DNA of 64,000 nucleotides, taken from positions 2,598,001 through 2,662,000 of the forward strand of contig NZ_CP064295.1 of the NCBI RefSeq assembly GCF_015476115.1. The letters are read 5' to 3'. Under the pieces are notes generated by a model. That model had not been told where the DNA came from and ran no database searches. It was given only the letters and a program-made list of their open reading frames with translations. A program made the position numbers and the translations under genes. This DNA is from Aegicerativicinus sediminis. Lineage in GTDB: Bacteria; Bacteroidota; Bacteroidia; Flavobacteriales; Flavobacteriaceae. Every line of letters begins with the position of its first letter. Position 1 is the stretch's first letter. Below, in pieces: positions 63,561 to 64,000 of this stretch.

Positions 63561-64000
63561 ATGAAATTTGGAATTATAAGGGAGCGGAAATCTCCTCCAG
63601 ATCGGCGTGTCGTTTTTACACCTTTAAAAATTATTGAAGCCATAAAGAAATTTCCTGATGCTGAATTCGTAATTGAGCCTTCAGAAATACGGGCATTTAC
63701 TGACAAAAGTTATTCCGAACTTGGAATTGAGGTTTCTGAAAATATGGACCAATGCGAAGTTCTATTAGGCGTAAAAGAGGTGCCAATTGATTCTTTAATT
63801 GAGAATAAATCTTATTTTTTCTTTTCACATACGATTAAAAAGCAGCCCTATAATCGCGATTTGTTAAGGGCTATTTTGAACAAGAATATTACGCTTTATG
63901 ATCATGAAACCTTGAAGAATGGAAAAGGTTCAAGACTGGTTGCATTTGGGCGCTATGCAGGTATAGTAGGAGCCTACAATGGTTTCCGGGCTTATGGTTT
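63561..64000 (+). CDS. Alanine dehydrogenase/PNT-family or saccharopine dehydrogenase-like oxidoreductase (3' truncated by the window)
   Basis: The frame opens with ATG and MKFGIIRERKSPPDRRVVFTP, which is the N-terminal pattern of the alanine dehydrogenase/pyridine nucleotide transhydrogenase N-terminal domain, also used by lysine-forming saccharopine dehydrogenases. About 146 residues are visible before the window ends. The NAD-binding domain is outside, so alanine, saccharopine or other substrate cannot be settled. Confidence 0.8.
   Translation, partial: MKFGIIRERKSPPDRRVVFTPLKIIEAIKKFPDAEFVIEPSEIRAFTDKSYSELGIEVSENMDQCEVLLGVKEVPIDSLIENKSYFFFSHTIKKQPYNRDLLRAILNKNITLYDHETLKNGKGSRLVAFGRYAGIVGAYNGFRAYG

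Noticed and set aside
1-64000. CRISPR arrays, insertion sequences and tRNA genes
   Set aside because: No regularly spaced repeats, transposase frames with terminal repeats, or complete cloverleaf sequences were seen; the only tRNA-like part belongs to the tmRNA.

Overview
The window is A+T-rich DNA from a bacterium of the phylum Bacteroidota, most likely a (marine-type) member of the Flavobacteriaceae. The evidence is two SusC/SusD pairs, a hybrid two-component system regulator, promoter-like TTTG / TAnnTTTG elements, almost no Shine-Dalgarno sequences, frequent TTG starts and a tmRNA encoding the tag GENNYALAA. The left edge cuts a dsbD-like gene and the right edge cuts an alanine dehydrogenase/saccharopine dehydrogenase-type gene.

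Region 1 (about 1.9-27.5 kb) is a complete arabinan/L-arabinose utilisation locus. A Nudix-type repressor gene (AraR-like) is divergent from a long co-directional run: SusC, SusD, a 1169-residue FG-GAP/ASPIC lipoprotein, GH51, three exported GH43 enzymes, a GPH symporter, a cytoplasmic GH43, a second GH51, araB-araD-araA, an exported aldose 1-epimerase and an SSS-type sodium symporter, closed by a strong terminator. A 19-bp inverted repeat of the form AARTGT-N7-ACAYTT lies before susC and before araB, with a weaker copy nearer to araR; I propose it as the AraR operator. Polysaccharide would be cut outside, oligosaccharides imported by SusCD, trimmed in the periplasm and cytoplasm, and L-arabinose converted to D-xylulose 5-phosphate.

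Region 2 (27.5-32.8 kb) holds a class A penicillin-binding protein, a D-aminoacylase-like amidohydrolase, a 49-residue membrane peptide and an SGNH hydrolase.

Region 3 (32.9-49.4 kb) is a second polysaccharide utilisation locus: a 1370-residue HTCS sensor/regulator, a 571-bp intergenic region with a triple 12-bp repeat and a possible 32-residue membrane peptide, SusC, SusD, a small surface lipoprotein, a LamG-Ig-GH127 beta-L-arabinofuranosidase and an 895-residue DUF5695-like protein. The GH127 suggests glycans with beta-linked L-arabinofuranose, such as those on plant or algal hydroxyproline-rich glycoproteins.

Region 4 (49,433-62,742) is an integrated element of about 13.3 kb at the 3' end of the tmRNA gene, bounded by a 15-bp direct repeat. 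It carries a tyrosine integrase, RteC-domain protein, excisionase-like protein, a possible replication protein, a terminase-small-subunit-like protein, and a type I restriction-modification operon with two unexpected inserted genes (a PD-(D/E)XK/DUF5655 protein and a two-helix membrane protein), then a HEPN-like gene and two unknown genes. The tmRNA, a small Tudor-like (DUF2945) gene and the truncated dehydrogenase follow.
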